Shown in pieces: positions 13,001-25,440 of a DNA stretch of 64,000 nt. Every line of letters starts with the position of its first letter. Positions within the stretch are counted from its first letter, which is position 1. A program made the translations under genes and the position numbers. A model generated the notes under the pieces. That model did not search any database and had not been told where the DNA came from. It saw only the letters and a program-made list of their open reading frames with translations. The stretch is taken from assembly GCA_047495785.1 (NCBI GenBank), contig JBLDXI010000074.1, forward strand, positions 1,488,001 to 1,552,000, read 5' to 3'. This DNA is from Lepidodermella squamata (Eukaryota; Gastrotricha).

Positions 13001-13810
13001 ATTCTTATTCTGTCTGGGTGGTAATTGGGGAAGGCAAACTAATGGAAAGATGCTATCTAATCTAATGCTTCTGAATTACGAGAATCAGTATTAAAATATT
13101 TCCGTGGATTGTCTGGCCCACTACAAGCATCGATAAAATTAAAAAGAGGAAAATTCGAAACTTACGAGGTCTTGGAGTTTGATAAGAATGACGCGCACCG
13201 TGACGTTAATGGGAATGTCCGTCAAGTCGGGGCGCGTCAACTGTTCATTAGATATGATGCGCTGGTAGAGGCGTTCCTGGGGGCTGGGCGCGGCACCCGA
13301 CGAGCCTGTTAACAAACTCGGAATGAGCGAGGGCGAGGCGACGGACGGCGGCACTACGAAGCGGTACGATGATACAAATTCATTGATATTATTACCCTGG
13401 GATGCGGACGTGCGCGTCCTCGCCATCGAAACAGTTGCCGGCAGGAGCAGGGCGGCCGGGTCTGCTTGGTTCGCCATCGCGACGAGTTGGTGCGCCGAGG
13501 ACTTGCCATCGACGGGCAGGGCCGCTTTCAGGCGATCGCGGCTGTGCCTGCCCTGACTCAGGCGCTCCTCGCTGTTCACGTTGTTCAAGTTGTTGTTGTT
13601 GTTGGCGTTGTCGCTGGCCGGTTCGGCGCGGTCTAGAAGAGCTGGAACGGGGGTTGGAGTGAGATAATCATCATTGTCATTATCATCATTAACAAAATCA
13701 TGAGTCATAACGAAATGGCGGCAATCGGGTCGCGAGGAGGCGCCCACCGCTTTAATAAGGTACAAAAAATTACTTGTGGCTATGATGAGGTAGATGAAGG
13801 GCGGTTTCAT
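10022..13810 (-). CDS. nicotinic-like Cys-loop ligand-gated ion channel subunit
   Basis: Eight exons on the minus strand join in frame: 13810-13166, 12856-12812, 12754-12649, 12338-11926, 11867-11806, 11757-11715, 11467-10947, 10445-10022 (about 752 residues). From the N-terminus it has a signal peptide, an unusually long Ser/Asn-rich leader of about 160 residues, then an extracellular ligand-binding domain with GWRD..L, the WIPDLAV..N strand and a Cys-loop C302-x13-C316 containing YFPFDRQK. Next come TM1 (ending FILPCFILSAIQ), TM2 (starting after FFFLPATHPQRV), TM3, a cytoplasmic loop of about 270 residues, and TM4 (from WLDIVSCINYTLG). No vicinal cysteines are seen in loop C, so it is of non-alpha type. 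TM2 has Pro-Gln-Arg at positions -2' to 0', unlike the Gly-Glu-Lys of cation channels. The C-terminus is uncertain: a GTAAGT at 10087-10082 may splice to 9999-9982 instead. Confidence 0.85.
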
Positions 13811-16800
13811 GCTGAGCCGACGGGCATGCCTCGACTGCAGATGAGCGCGGGGCCAAGGCCGCCTCGTGTCGTCACGCGTAATTAGCCGCAACCGCTCGAC
13901 CGCACTTCCGGCACCGCATTTCACGCGCAGGACGTGTCAAAAAAGCTATCTAAGAATGAAAAATCGACGATAACAAACAAGTACGGCGGAAGTGCTGCTG
14001 TCTGTGGCCGTCTTTTGTCTCCTGCTGATTCCCGCGTGGACTGTGCTCTGTCGCGTGCTCTCTTTCTTCAGTTCTTTCTTTTAGCCCGAGTACTCTGTCG
14101 TAGTGGTCGTGCTTCATAGCAGTTAATGCCCCGTGCGTTTTCGATCTTACTACTACTACTGCTTACGAGTAGTATGGATTATCGCTGAAAAAAATCACAC
14201 GCAGGTCGAGCCGGCGCCTGCGAATAATTTATGACACGCGACGCTAAGCAACTCTGTGGCTCGACGCCCGCAGCCGCCGGCGCGCCAACGCGCGCAACGC
14301 CAGCCAGTCAGCCAGCCAGTCATCACTGCTGCCAACTTGACATACGCCCATACATGCATACATGTACGTACATGGCGACCCCCTCTAGTGATCTATAGGT
14401 AGGCTTAATTGAGGGCAAACACTTGCGTCTGTTTGTAGGCGAAACGATTGCCCTATTGTTCGATTCTTGCGAAGTAAATACAGCAGCGACACGGCTGCGA
14501 GAAAAACTGGCGCGTCGCTGAGCCGAGTGCTATAATCGAATATCGCGGGAGCAGAGAGCTGAATTGAGCGACGAAAAAATTAGGCGTGTCCGTATGTGCT
14601 GACCGAATTAGAGACAACACAGCTACGATTCACCGGACTTCATGAATGAATGTACAATCGGACAATATTTTGCAGTGTTTCATTTTTTGAAAATCTGCCC
14701 GCAATTTTGCGAAAAATTAGTGTAAACAGCCACAACAATATACAGGACGTCATATTGGAAAAAATGCGTCTGAATATGGACATCATTATGCATTCTGAAA
14801 TGGTTCCCGCAAATCTAACCAGTTTAATCATTAGATTGCGTGCTGCTCTTGTAACGGTGCAGAAAATGCATGCTAGATATTATAATATGACAATGTTCGT
14901 TTGAGAGAGTTATTGAGTATATATATACCTTCTCCTAGAGCAAGTCCTGATTTCACAAATCCAAAGGTCCTATCGAATGATCGGTTAAAGAGTGCGTACT
15001 CTTCGGCCAAATTCGCCCCTAAACCGCAAAAAGGATCCACGATCGGCGAATAGCATTAACTTGGGAAGCGAAGTTGGAGCATTTCAAAAGGCTTCACGTT
15101 CGATTGAGTGGCAATACGCATTAAGATGAAAAGCTATCGATGTAAATGGACTGGTCCCTCCAAGAAGTAATGCATTTTACCATTAGCTCCTATACCGTTA
15201 TCCGATTACACGCGCGCAAAAACAAGGTAAGAAAAAGCTATTTTGCTTGTGAAAACACGCACGTCCTACGTTGCAAAATTGCGAAGCGCGCTAATGTAAG
15301 GGGCGAGCGAAGGCTTTTTTACGGACCGACATTAAAGTGGGTGCCTGGTGCCTGTGCATTGTAGGCTGCAGCGTATTCAGGTCAACGGGCGAATTACTTC
15401 CGGCAACCAGTTCCGCCCCAGGTTTTTTGTTTCTTATTCCGCTAATTTGTTTTGCCAGCCCTGCAGGTGAGATCTGTAATGCAACCTTTCAACTCAATAA
15501 TAAGGATTTTATGTGTCAACTTCGTGAAACAGTGGTTGAAGGCGTATCATTCCGTGTAACACGGTACCCAGGATTATATAAACATTTGTATTATTCAAGA
15601 GGAAAATCTAAAAAGGCGTGAAAATTGAAGGTAGTATGGTGGGACAGGAGTTTGGACTCACCGAACTTATCATGAAACAGTCATCACCAAATCGGGAAAA
15701 ACAGGCCATAATCATGTTAAAATCATGCACTGCACGACAGTAAAAAAATTAAAATTTAATGAGACAGTTTTGGAAAATGGTTTTTCAAAAATCCAACGCG
15801 GTCTCGTAAATGCTGGTACCACTCATGTATTAGAGGAGGAAATTTCGCGTAGAAACGGACCCCAGCAGATTACAACGGACTGCACAGCAATAAAACAAAT
15901 ATCGTAAATAATGAATGAAATCTTGTCATCAGAAAGCTGAATGCTGATTCCGTGTGCGCGTAATTCTGGTCGCGGGATTAAGTAATTAAATTAATGATTG
16001 TTAGGCAACCACTGCTTTGACAATGCGCACGTGCAATAAACAAAGCGAGAACGCTGATCAAGTTGATCATCGAATTAATATCGATGCTAGCGTGCGCGGC
16101 CGAAATTTATTGACGCAATGAGCGCGCGTCGCCACTACCACTGACTGCTGCTGCTATATCAAGGCAATACCAGCACTTGTCTAGAGACCAGGAGCGGCCG
16201 GCTGGCCATTCACCTGATTTGCGATGCCTGCCACTACCTGAATCGATGGCTCGTGTATCTCATTGCCGTAGTATCGACTATATTATATACGTGTTTAACT
16301 CAGAGGATGCAGTCGTAGGGGCCGCCGCACCAGTGTTTGCGAGACGACCGCAAAAATATTTGCACGTCCTAGCGCGCAGTCTTGAAAATTGAAATACAGC
16401 AGCAGCAGTTGTGTGGTGGTGATGGTGGTTGCCAGAGAAAAAAAAACAAAAAGGCCGCGGCGGCTGCTGAGCGCAGCTCATCCGGAAGCCATCCGCTGTG
16501 CATTAACGGCTTGTCGCGCAATCGATATATATCGCCGGCACCGGGCGGGCGATGATGATGACAATTGACAATATATATCTGCGTGTTTTAATGTTATTAA
16601 TGATCGCACGGGCGAGGAAATACAATAATTATTATTATAGCTGCGTTTTTTTACATCCCAGCACATTGGCGTACACCAATTTTCGGCCAAGAAGCCGAGT
16701 GGGAAATCCTGCGATGAATATATCGTCCGTCTCGCCGGCATTGTCTGAGTTGGAAAGAAAACTTAAGAAATTGGACCTTCTTCAGAGAATTTCCATAGAT

Positions 16801-17249
16801 ATTAGTAAATGTTGTCAAGATAGCCCCCACGTTATATGCGAATCTTTTACTCAAAAAACTAGAATCAGTAAGTAAAAAAGTGCTTATATCGATGGCACTC
16901 ACATTCGCACTGGAAGTATGAAGTACACCCCCATCGAAATCCCGATAGTAGCACGAAGCTATAACCCCTTCAAAATAGCGACCTACTTTTATTCAGTACG
17001 CGGACGAAAAATCGTTCAAACAGCTGTAACTTGGTAGTGAACGCTCAAAATGCCACAAATTATATATATATACTCGTAATAAGCGCATCTAGGCGGTCAT
17101 TTTGCTATCGGTTTCGAGTTGAAATCTGTTATACAAGAACATTTGTTTTTGCGTGAGCTTTTAGTAAGGTAGTACATTTGTACATTACTGCAGAACATGA
17201 GTGACTGCTACTATACGATTTTGTTTTTTGATGTTTTATTTTCAAAAAG
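13811..17249. other. intergenic, upstream of the channel gene
   Basis: About 3.4 kb without a gene I can support. Open frames of 60-107 codons occur on both strands, but none shows a domain, signal peptide or consistent splice sites. The part near 14000-14400 is GC-rich with CAGCCAGT-type short tandem repeats near 14303-14325, and probably includes the promoter of the channel gene. Confidence 0.4.
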
Positions 17250-18717
17250 TCAAAGAACAACAAGCTGTCCAATGTCGGTGTGGCGGCGCAGGTAAACCAG
17301 GAGTCGCGGTTCGCGTCGAAACTGGGCGCTCATTTGCGCATCTCCCGGGTGGTTCTGCGGTACTGGGTGCTTTGTGCGCTTCATAAATCGGTGTTTATTG
17401 CCAAATGGCGTCAGCGGCATGACATTCATTCGCTGCTGCTGCTGCTGCTGACGGTTGCGATGAGCAGTGCCAGCAGATGAGTGGGCTCGGCGTGCTTGGA
17501 TAGGCCGCGGAGTGAACAAAAACTCGGCGTAGTGCGACGACGCCGATTTGTCGGCGACTCCTGTCAGGCAAACGGCTTTCGGCAGAGTCAGCAGCATTTC
17601 ACACCTATTTGCAAAATAATACACCGCCTCGTTAATTAAATAAATCCGATCTCGCGGGATTCAGAGTTGCATCAATAAGAGCTGACAACGACCGTCACTA
17701 ATTAAGCTGCTAATTGCAATTTATTTTGCATTTGCCATTAACCTAAAACAATTGCTCACCTGTAGTATTTCGTGCTGTCAAATTTAAATCCGCCACATCG
17801 AGGTTCACGTAAGCACTCAGCCATGCAGCCACTGGGCGAGGCGAAGTGCGACGAGGCAGGGTCGCCTCCATCCTCATTGCCAGCTCCATCTGGGTCGTAC
17901 GTGCAGTAGGGACACTTCCAAAACTGACCTGATTGAAATAACAACATATAAAGAAGTAGAAACATTATGAAAAATCAGCAATAAATCGCTAACCAAAGCA
18001 AGTGCCGTTGAAGGGTGAGAATTGCTGCCCGACCCACGTTCGATTGGCGAGCAACTGCTCGATGCGCATGGCTGCAGATGGCCGTCCAGTTGTTGTTGAC
18101 GGATGGCCCCTTTTACCGCTGTTCAGCATATCATCAGAAAGTCGCGGAGGGGTGACCAAGTCGCCGAGGACCAAAATTTCAGCAGCATCCTGGCTGAGCT
18201 CAGCTGGTGGTAGCTTGTAGTAACTGCGAACGGCATCGACAAGCTTCATTGCGCCGTCGCTTTTCCGCGCCTCAATGACATCGTCGTGTTCAACTTTCGG
18301 TATCACGTCGCTACCACCTTCCTCGTTCGGTTTCAATTTAACGTAGAACAGAAATTGCCCAGAAGAATCAGGGGCGTGGCCTCGACGACACCATGGGTCG
18401 CTGAAGTAGAAGGCGCAACGCTCTCCGACTCTCAGTTCAGCATAACGCACTGCGGTGCAATTCTTCGATGCTTTGCAGGCGCTCAAACAAGACGAAAGAG
18501 AAAAATTGCTGCATCCTGGCTCGCAGAACCAATAAGTGCCTGCACACAGCTGCTCCATCATTGTAAAATCCATAAAAATGCCCATGTCCTCTGTCCCAGT
18601 CGGAGACGTCGTGGTTGTCCCATTTTCGTTGATGATCTCGTAAGAAGTTTCATCAACCATAAGCGCCGCTAAATTGGCATGATTCAACGTTAAAATCAAC
18701 AACGTTAATAAGAGCAT
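17250..18717 (-). CDS. secreted protein with two PAN/apple-like Cys-rich modules
   Basis: Three exons, 18717-17994, 17928-17760 and 17604-17250, give 415 residues. The start ATG is followed by a clear signal peptide (Leu-rich, about 18 residues). Module 1 lies at about residues 56-130, with a core SSCLSACKASKNCTAV and a later CAFYF. Module 2, at about 235-325, has SGCMAECLREPRCGGFKFD followed by C in the next exon. The spacing C-x3-C-x5/6-C resembles the PAN/apple fold used for protein or carbohydrate binding. The linker carries Ser/Thr/Pro and several acidic stretches. The C-terminal 90 residues are basic with a short Gln run and no domain. No membrane segment follows the signal. PAN assignment rests on cysteine pattern only. 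Confidence 0.7.
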
Positions 18718-18923
18718 GCTTTGTCGGGTAAGTTAATTGACGAATTGGGCTGTAACTGGCAGTCATGAACTCAACAGGTATGTCTGTTATCTTCTGTAAC
18801 GACTGGGCCAGATAAGTAAAGTTGCGTCTATTTCGGAGAGCGATAACAGAATTGCGCAATATAATTATAATTCATAATATTTATTCGCCATTTATTGTAA
18901 AAAAAAGTTAACTAATAATATAA

Positions 18924-20761
18924 CTAATAACTAGGTCGTTCACATGCAGCGCTGCAAGTAACGTAGTCTGGCCAACTGTTGATGTTTCCAGTGCACAGCC
19001 GTTTGTACGAGACAATCATTTGGCACCGTTGGCTGTATGCCGAATCAAAGAACCACCGAATTATCGGCCTATCGCTGGGATCTATAGGAGAGCAATTTGC
19101 GCTCTCATAATCTCGAGGCGCTGAACACGAGCTGGCTCGTTCTCCGCTGCCATTGAAAGGAGTCGTAGTAGTAGGAGTTGCAGTAGTAGTCGGCCTTCTC
19201 CTCGTAGTCGTGAAATAGTCCTCGTAATTGTCTGTAGTGGTTCCTTCGTCTAGCAGACGAGTCGCCCACGAGTCTCCACGTGAACGAGGTCGAGTCGCAA
19301 AGCTGTTACTAGTTGCCCAGAATGGTAACCGTGTCCACTCTCGGTTATTTAGGACTTGCGTGGTCATAGTTGATGTTAACGATCGCCGTGTTACATCGAT
19401 CGGCCATGCGGCTGTATTGGCGGTAGATGAGGATGACAGTCTCATCTGTGCGCCTGTTTCAAAATGAGTGGTAGGTAATGCCAAACTTTTAACTCATCTC
19501 GAACTCACGTGCTAAAAGCCCAGCTAATAGTAGACTCTCGAGCTCTGAAAGAGCTTCATCTCGCCTCCATGTCGTTGAGCTAGTCCAAGCCGAAGTCTCA
19601 GTCGTGTAGATTCGAGGCCAAGTTGATCTGGTGGACCTAAAAGCGTGATCAGCAAAAAAGAGGAGAGAAATAGTTAGGTGCCAAGTTTTTTAATGCCCTT
19701 GAATTAGCGGCATTATTATTACGCGCACGTGCGTTGTTTTCAGTGGAAAAAACAGCAATTTCGAAAAATAAAGAAATGAAGGGATGAAAATTAAAGCAGA
19801 CATACCACGTGTAATCTGGCGGATAGCCAACGGTTGAAGGGTCTTGAGTCACCATTCGATTAGTCGGTTGTGTAACAGGTTCGGGGGTAGTTCGAAAGTT
19901 GTTGTAAGGAGGCGTTGCGTTCGTCGATAAATCCCGATTCCAGACATACTCTGCCAGTGAAATGTATATAAACGAGACCATTTTTAACAATATGGAGTGA
20001 AATTACGCGGAGAGACCATGCCGGGTATTACATGAGCGAGTAATGCCGGCAGCCGGTAATTTTGAATTTCCGTGGGCATCCTCACGAACCTGTTCTACGT
20101 TCAAGACCGACTGAATTCTATCGCTCTGAAAATCAGCCCTTTTGTTTTCAAACCTGTTCCATTTCAGTGGTTATCGCAGTGTGACCAAATGGAGCCATCG
20201 CCACCGAATAAAGTTCATACAAATCGATGTCCTTGCTGGTGTAATCCGCGTGCGGGATGACATGTTTGGCTTGATCCAGATTGTAAGTGTCGTAGTGATA
20301 CCCGATCATGTAACCTGGTCGTATTTCGATTCTCTCATTCGGCGGCACTTCATAAGCATTCCAACCCGTTAGTGAAGCAACAACCTATGCCAAATACGTA
20401 TGCCAAATGTTTCGCACAGATTTTTACAATAAGCTGTTATTTATACTTTGTTGTAGCCAATGAGGTAAAAATTGGATTGGCCCGAGTTGAGGCGTTGCCA
20501 TACTGAAAGGTACAAAACCGTCCCAGCTACCTTTGCTATGTTGTAAAACCACCATTCTGATATCACCCCATCACATTCTGTTTTCATGGTCGTAAAAATT
20601 TGAGCATAGGCCCCCGTGCCGTTCACCTTATCGGTAGAAAACGGTTTCCCAGCATCGCATTTCGTCCAATCTTTGTAACCACGAGGTAAGACAAATTCTA
20701 ATTCGGCTAGAATCGGCTTCGAATATAATGCTACGTAGCATAGCGTTAGCAACAGTCGCAT
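18924..20761 (-). CDS. secreted protein: unrecognised N-terminal module, Thr-rich linker, C-terminal Kunitz-like domain (paralogue B)
   Basis: Likely exons: 20761-20447, 20384-20154, 20125-20090, 19948-19806, 19636-19509, 19453-18924, giving 460 residues. The signal peptide is at residues 1-19. The N-terminal module (about 160 residues, two conserved Cys, motifs PFSTDK, AYAQIFTTMK, LYLSVWQ, RPGYMIGYHYDTYNLDQ) is shared with the neighbouring paralogue; I do not recognise its family. A long Thr/Ser-rich, probably O-glycosylated linker follows. The C-terminus has six cysteines spaced C-x10-C-x20-C-x8-C-x12-C-x3-C with WFFDSAYSQRC, which fits a divergent Kunitz domain. The residue after Cys2 (P1) is Ser, so trypsin-type inhibition is unlikely. 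The joint between exons 2 and 3 needs a 28-base intron and is doubtful. Two AATAAA signals lie downstream on the minus strand at 18896-18891 and 18885-18880. Confidence 0.72.
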
Positions 20762-21213
20762 CGTTGGAGATGAGGAAATCTCGTAGTTAAAAAACTTGAG
20801 CGTAATGCATTTATCAACTTGTTCATCATCATCACTACAGGGCGTGGTGTAGGCGTAATTCAAAGAGCCTTCTCAAGTAAACGTTTTGTTGTTGTAGTTT
20901 TTTATTCACAAATTCACACGTATTTAGTGAAGTAACCTTGAGTACACGTGGGTGAAATTTCGCGCTCTTTACAGGTAACATAACAATGGGCTAATTAAAA
21001 GTTTTAAATTCTCGAACAAGACGACGATAGAAAAAAGTATGCAACATACGCTTGATTTTTGCTCGCGCTTTTTTTCAATAAGTTTTGTATAAAAATTAAT
21101 AGCAAATCACATTTTCCAATACTGATTGACCAATACTGATCGACTGCCGATTCAATTTCATAAATGATTCAATTTCCTCTAACAAGTTGAGCTGCATGTA
21201 ACGTAAATCATCA

Positions 21214-22456
21214 TCAACCAGCCGTTTGAGGTGGATCTCGCTCGCAACTTATTATGCAGTCCATTTGCGACTTGTAATTGTTCGCATTGCCTCCACAACC
21301 TATCGCATATTTTCAAAGTTTATAGATTCAACAGTAAAACATGAGCTCACCTGTGAATGTAAACAGCTGACACCGTTGGCTGTACTCGTTGTCGTAGTAC
21401 CAGCGTACGGTTAGCGACTGCTCGCAGTTCGGATCGCCGTTGTCCCGAGGAAGGAAACACGCTACGGGAGAACAAGCCCGGTTAAAGTAATACATTATTC
21501 ACCTGAATGAGAATTCAGCCTTACCTGGTGATACGGTTCCGGTTGGTAGAGTTGTTGTCCGCGTTGTGGTTGATGGTGCCTTGGTCGTTGTAGTCGGGAT
21601 GGTCTCGAGGTCGGGCCCATTAGTCGGCGAAGTCAACCGGAACATGGTTGTCCGCGTGATCGCATGATTAATCATTTCTAAAGCACACACAATCGATTGA
21701 TTAAACCTATATTATGCGAAATCGATCAATGGCTATTACGTATTGGGTTAATGTCCCGAATGACGTGGGCGAGCATGGCGGGCAGACGGCTGTTTCTGAT
21801 CTCGCCGTACGGCAGTGACACGAATCGGTTCCGGTCCATTTCTTCCATAATCGTAGCGTGGCCATACGGCGCCGCGACAACCGAGTGCAAATCGTACAGA
21901 TCAACGTCGAGCGAGGCGTCGGACGCGTGCGGCACGATCAGCTTGTCCTGGTCCAGGTTGTAAGTGTCGTAGTGGAAGCCGAGCATGTAGCCCGGGCGCA
22001 CCTTGATGCGCTCGCTCACCGGCACTTCGACGCGCTGCCAGCCGACCGAGTTCGACGAGAACGTGTTAAAGCCGACCAGGAAATACTGGTCAGGCCCGGA
22101 GGTGAGTTTCTGCCACACGGACAGGTACAGCACCGCATTCGGCACCTTAGCGACGCTGTTAACCATTAATTAGGCAAAAATTGGATGAAAACTAGAATGT
22201 TCGGGATGAATGAAATGCTTGTATACACTTACTTGTAGACCCACCACTCGGAAATGTAGCCGTCGCAGGTCGCCTTCATGGTCGTAAAAATTTGCATGTA
22301 GGCCCCGGCGCCGGTGAGTTTGTCCGTAGAGAACGGCGTTCCGATGTCGCAGGTTCCCCAGTTTTTGTAACCTTTCGGCAGGACAAAGTCAAGCGCGGCT
22401 TGCGTCGAGCCGAACATCAGCGCCACCACGAGAGCCACGATCGCATACACGGTCAT
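21214..22456 (-). CDS. secreted protein: unrecognised N-terminal module, Thr-rich linker, C-terminal Kunitz domain (paralogue A)
   Basis: Five exons, 22456-22233, 22155-21740, 21677-21525, 21461-21351 and 21299-21214, give 329 residues ending in TGA. A signal peptide covers residues 1-20. The first 190 residues are the same unrecognised module as in the downstream paralogue, and begin LDFVLPKGYKNWGTC. A Thr-rich linker (TIPTTTTKAPSTTTRTTT) joins it to a Kunitz domain: C-x10-C-x18-C-x7-C-x12-C-x3-C with RWYYDNEYSQRC and the typical GCGGNANNY. The P1 residue is Glu, and the first loop is two residues longer than in BPTI, so the target protease, if any, is not obvious. The intron at WWVY|N is absent from paralogue B. 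Head-to-tail arrangement on one strand indicates a tandem duplication. Confidence 0.8.
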
Positions 22457-25440
22457 TTGCGATCGCGTTGATGAATTTTTTGTGTGTAAAAAACGAAGCA
22501 GAGCGTGAAATGGTAGCAGAGGCCACAAGGTTGGCTTATAGGCCCTGATGGACAGCACAATCTAAAGTAAGTAAGTTGATGGCGATTTTGTAAAGCAATA
22601 AAGACATTGTAAAGCGAGAGTTGAATAGAGCAATTTGTATTAGTCAGTTGTTTTGCTTGTTGGGAAAGCGGCGCAGTGGTGGAGAGGCGTGTTTGCCGGG
22701 GCTCGTGCACAAGAGAAGATCAGTTGCGCGCAAACAACAAAACCGAGGCGGGGTTTTCACTGGTTTTTCAAGCGCGCCTGCGCGTTGTGAATGCGGGCGC
22801 GCTCGCGCCATTCATGCGCGCGTCTTATTTTTCTCACGGCAGCAGCAGCAGCGGCAGCAGCGATAAGCAGAGGCTGCGCTGGATATAGCGATCAAAAAGG
22901 CTCGCGCTCTCGCGTTTTTAGCTGCGACTTGTCATTGAGCTGGATTCGGGACACATATCAAGCTCGCTATGCAGGTATTACCTACTAATAGATATGACAA
23001 AGAGCGCATGTGACTAGTAGTAGTAGTAGTAGTGGTGGTACCCTTGCATCAACAAGGCACTAACTCGGCTGTTTAGGAACTTTTTCTGCGATGGTGACCT
23101 CAGCCTTAGTCTTAGCAGATGGATGGATGGATGCCTGTCGCCTTGGCGATGGTTGCCGCCGTGTTGCAGATTCACACGTGCCGGCGGTCGCGATGACCTC
23201 ACTCGGCTCTTTGTCCGCACCAGGGTGTCCGTCCGTCAGCCGCTCTTCTTCCTATGATAAGGACAGGGCCCCACGATGGTGGTATACTCACGTCAATTTA
23301 GGCAACTCGAGCCACCTTTTAGAATTCTAGGGCACAGCAATAACCTTGCCAAATTTAGCGACAAAATGTGTGTGCTGTATGTAGTCTGCTGGGTGGATTT
23401 GTTCGACAAAAACCCAGCAAAATGTCTCATTTGTCGTAGGGATATGCTGGAACCACCATAACCTCTAAGTTCTCGATTTTTTTTTAATTTCTTAAATGTT
23501 ATCATAAATCGCGAAGCTGTGAAAAATCGAAAAATAAATGCAAAAACTTGACCGGAAATAGCACAAACTGCCAAAGGCTGGAGCTATGAAGAAAAATACA
23601 GGAAAACGTTGTGAATTGCATTGGAAAATGATCGAAAAACCAAAGGCGATGAATAATTAGATAGACTGTTTTATTGTGTTCCTCATCATCATCTTTCTTC
23701 ATCATCATCATCATCATCCTCATTAGTAGAGTGATATCCTCGAAAAGACAACACTCGCTTATAATTTGATATAGCCATTACTGTACAGACATTTTGTTGT
23801 TGTTGAAGAAGAAGAAGATGAATGAATGAATATAATTATTGTTGAATAAATGGATGAACAAATGAATGCTGTACTTTTTTTAGCATATACTTGTATACTT
23901 GTAATTTTCATCGAATTAAACTAGGATAACCAACGACGTATTATTATCGATGACAATAATTGCGTGTGCCTCGCAATCAATCGGTCGGTCAGTGGGTCAG
24001 TCGAACATTATCTGATCGTGATTTTTCTCAAACTTGACAAAGAAAACACGACACCGAACGGATCGTATAAATGCGGCGAGCACGTGTTCATCAATATCGC
24101 CAATTAACGACAGACAGTAACTGTTTGCTATTCATACAATACGTCAATTGTACGTGAATACGAGAAGAGAGCGAGAGAGACAGACGACGGGAGAAGTGAG
24201 GTGAGTTGGAGGTGAGTCATCCATCCATCCATTCATACATACATTCATTCATTCATTGGTACATCCATTCGTTCAAACAGTCAAAACAGTCATCCAAAAG
24301 TGAGGAGAGGCGAGAGCGATTGTTCCTCCGAATCGATAAATCGATCATTCATTCAAGCATTCATTCAAAAGATATCTTTGATATAAGTAGTAGGTATAAT
24401 ATTTTCATCACAGATCCGATCACAGGCAGAGAGGCATTCAATTCATCCATCCATCCATCGTGGTAAATAAGAGCTATATCATCATTGTTTTTATCATCTC
24501 GTTTGAATACAAAATATAAAGACGAAGAATAAGAATAAGAAGAAGAAGAAGAAGAAGTTGCTACGAATTGCAGCGATCGAGCAGAATCCAGACACAAGTC
24601 ACAATTGAGCAGCAGGAAGACCAACCAATCAGACGGTTTGTTTCATCATCATCATCTGTAGTAATATCAACGACTTTCAATTGGGTTTCGGTTTTCTTTA
24701 ATCGGCGGAGACGAGAAGAAGAAGAAGACAAGAAGAGTAGATTATGTTAAATCATCGTCCGAACATAATTCATCAGCACTTCGAACAAAAGTTCGCGCGG
24801 TTAAATATACGCTATATAATAATGAATATAATCATAATAGCGATAGATAGATGTGTATCACAAATTTCACGCAAATTTCAAAAGAGAAGAAGACGAAGAC
24901 GAAGACGAAGTAGAAGAAGAGTTGGTAGAAGAGTTGTTTTTATTGTTGTTGCTTTTTGCGTTCTTGCCGAGAGAGACGGACAAAACGATGAGTGAAAGAC
25001 GCAAGAGCGAGAGAGAGAGAGAGATAACATACGTAGTACGTATGTAAGAGGTTGTGGTGGTGCTTGCTATTTCTATGAGTTCTAGAAGATGCGAGTCACT
25101 TGGTGAGTCAGTCATCATCATCATTATCAGTCATTCAATCAGTCATTATTAGATCAATTAATTAGATGTAGAGAAGTGGAGAGGAGATATAGATAGAAAG
25201 AGTGTTGATCGATCGATCAATCGATACAAATCAATTCAAATGAAAACGAAAAAAAATCAATTTCGATCGAGTTTTTACTATCATCATCATCATCATCATC
25301 GCATCATCGTATTCAGAGAGCTCTATGTGTGTGTGTGTATGTCTATCATCGTATTTATCGTATGTATCATATAGGTAGGTAGAGTGTGTAAATGTCAATA
25401 GTAGTAGTAAGTTTTTCAAGTTTCTGCTTGTGACTGCTGA
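22457..25440. other. intergenic, microsatellite-rich
   Basis: About 3 kb with no supported gene. It contains several simple repeats: CATC/CATT tetramers at 24219-24258, a GAA run at 24538-24557, a GAAGAC/GAAGAA tract at 24885-24920 and an ATC run at 25280-25300. Open frames here are translations of these repeats. The 3' UTR of importin beta probably lies just below 25441. Confidence 0.5.
24219..24258. repeat. CATC/CATT tetranucleotide microsatellite
   Basis: Imperfect copies of CATC, CATA and CATT run head to tail for about 40 bases. Several shorter clusters of the same tetramers follow to about 24460. Confidence 0.85.

Noticed and set aside
14650-16902. Frames of 84-107 codons at 14650-14904 and 16552-16875 as possible exons
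   Set aside because: No signal peptide, no domain, no splice sites in consistent phase, and similar frames occur on both strands.
20910-21000. CYVTC-like segment downstream of paralogue A as the last Kunitz exon
   Set aside because: A better exon at 21299-21214 gives the full Kunitz core with the correct spacing, phase and a stop.
24206-25124. Several frames of 60-87 codons over microsatellites
   Set aside because: The peptides are simple repeats (His/Ser/Ile, Arg/Glu) with no coding signature.
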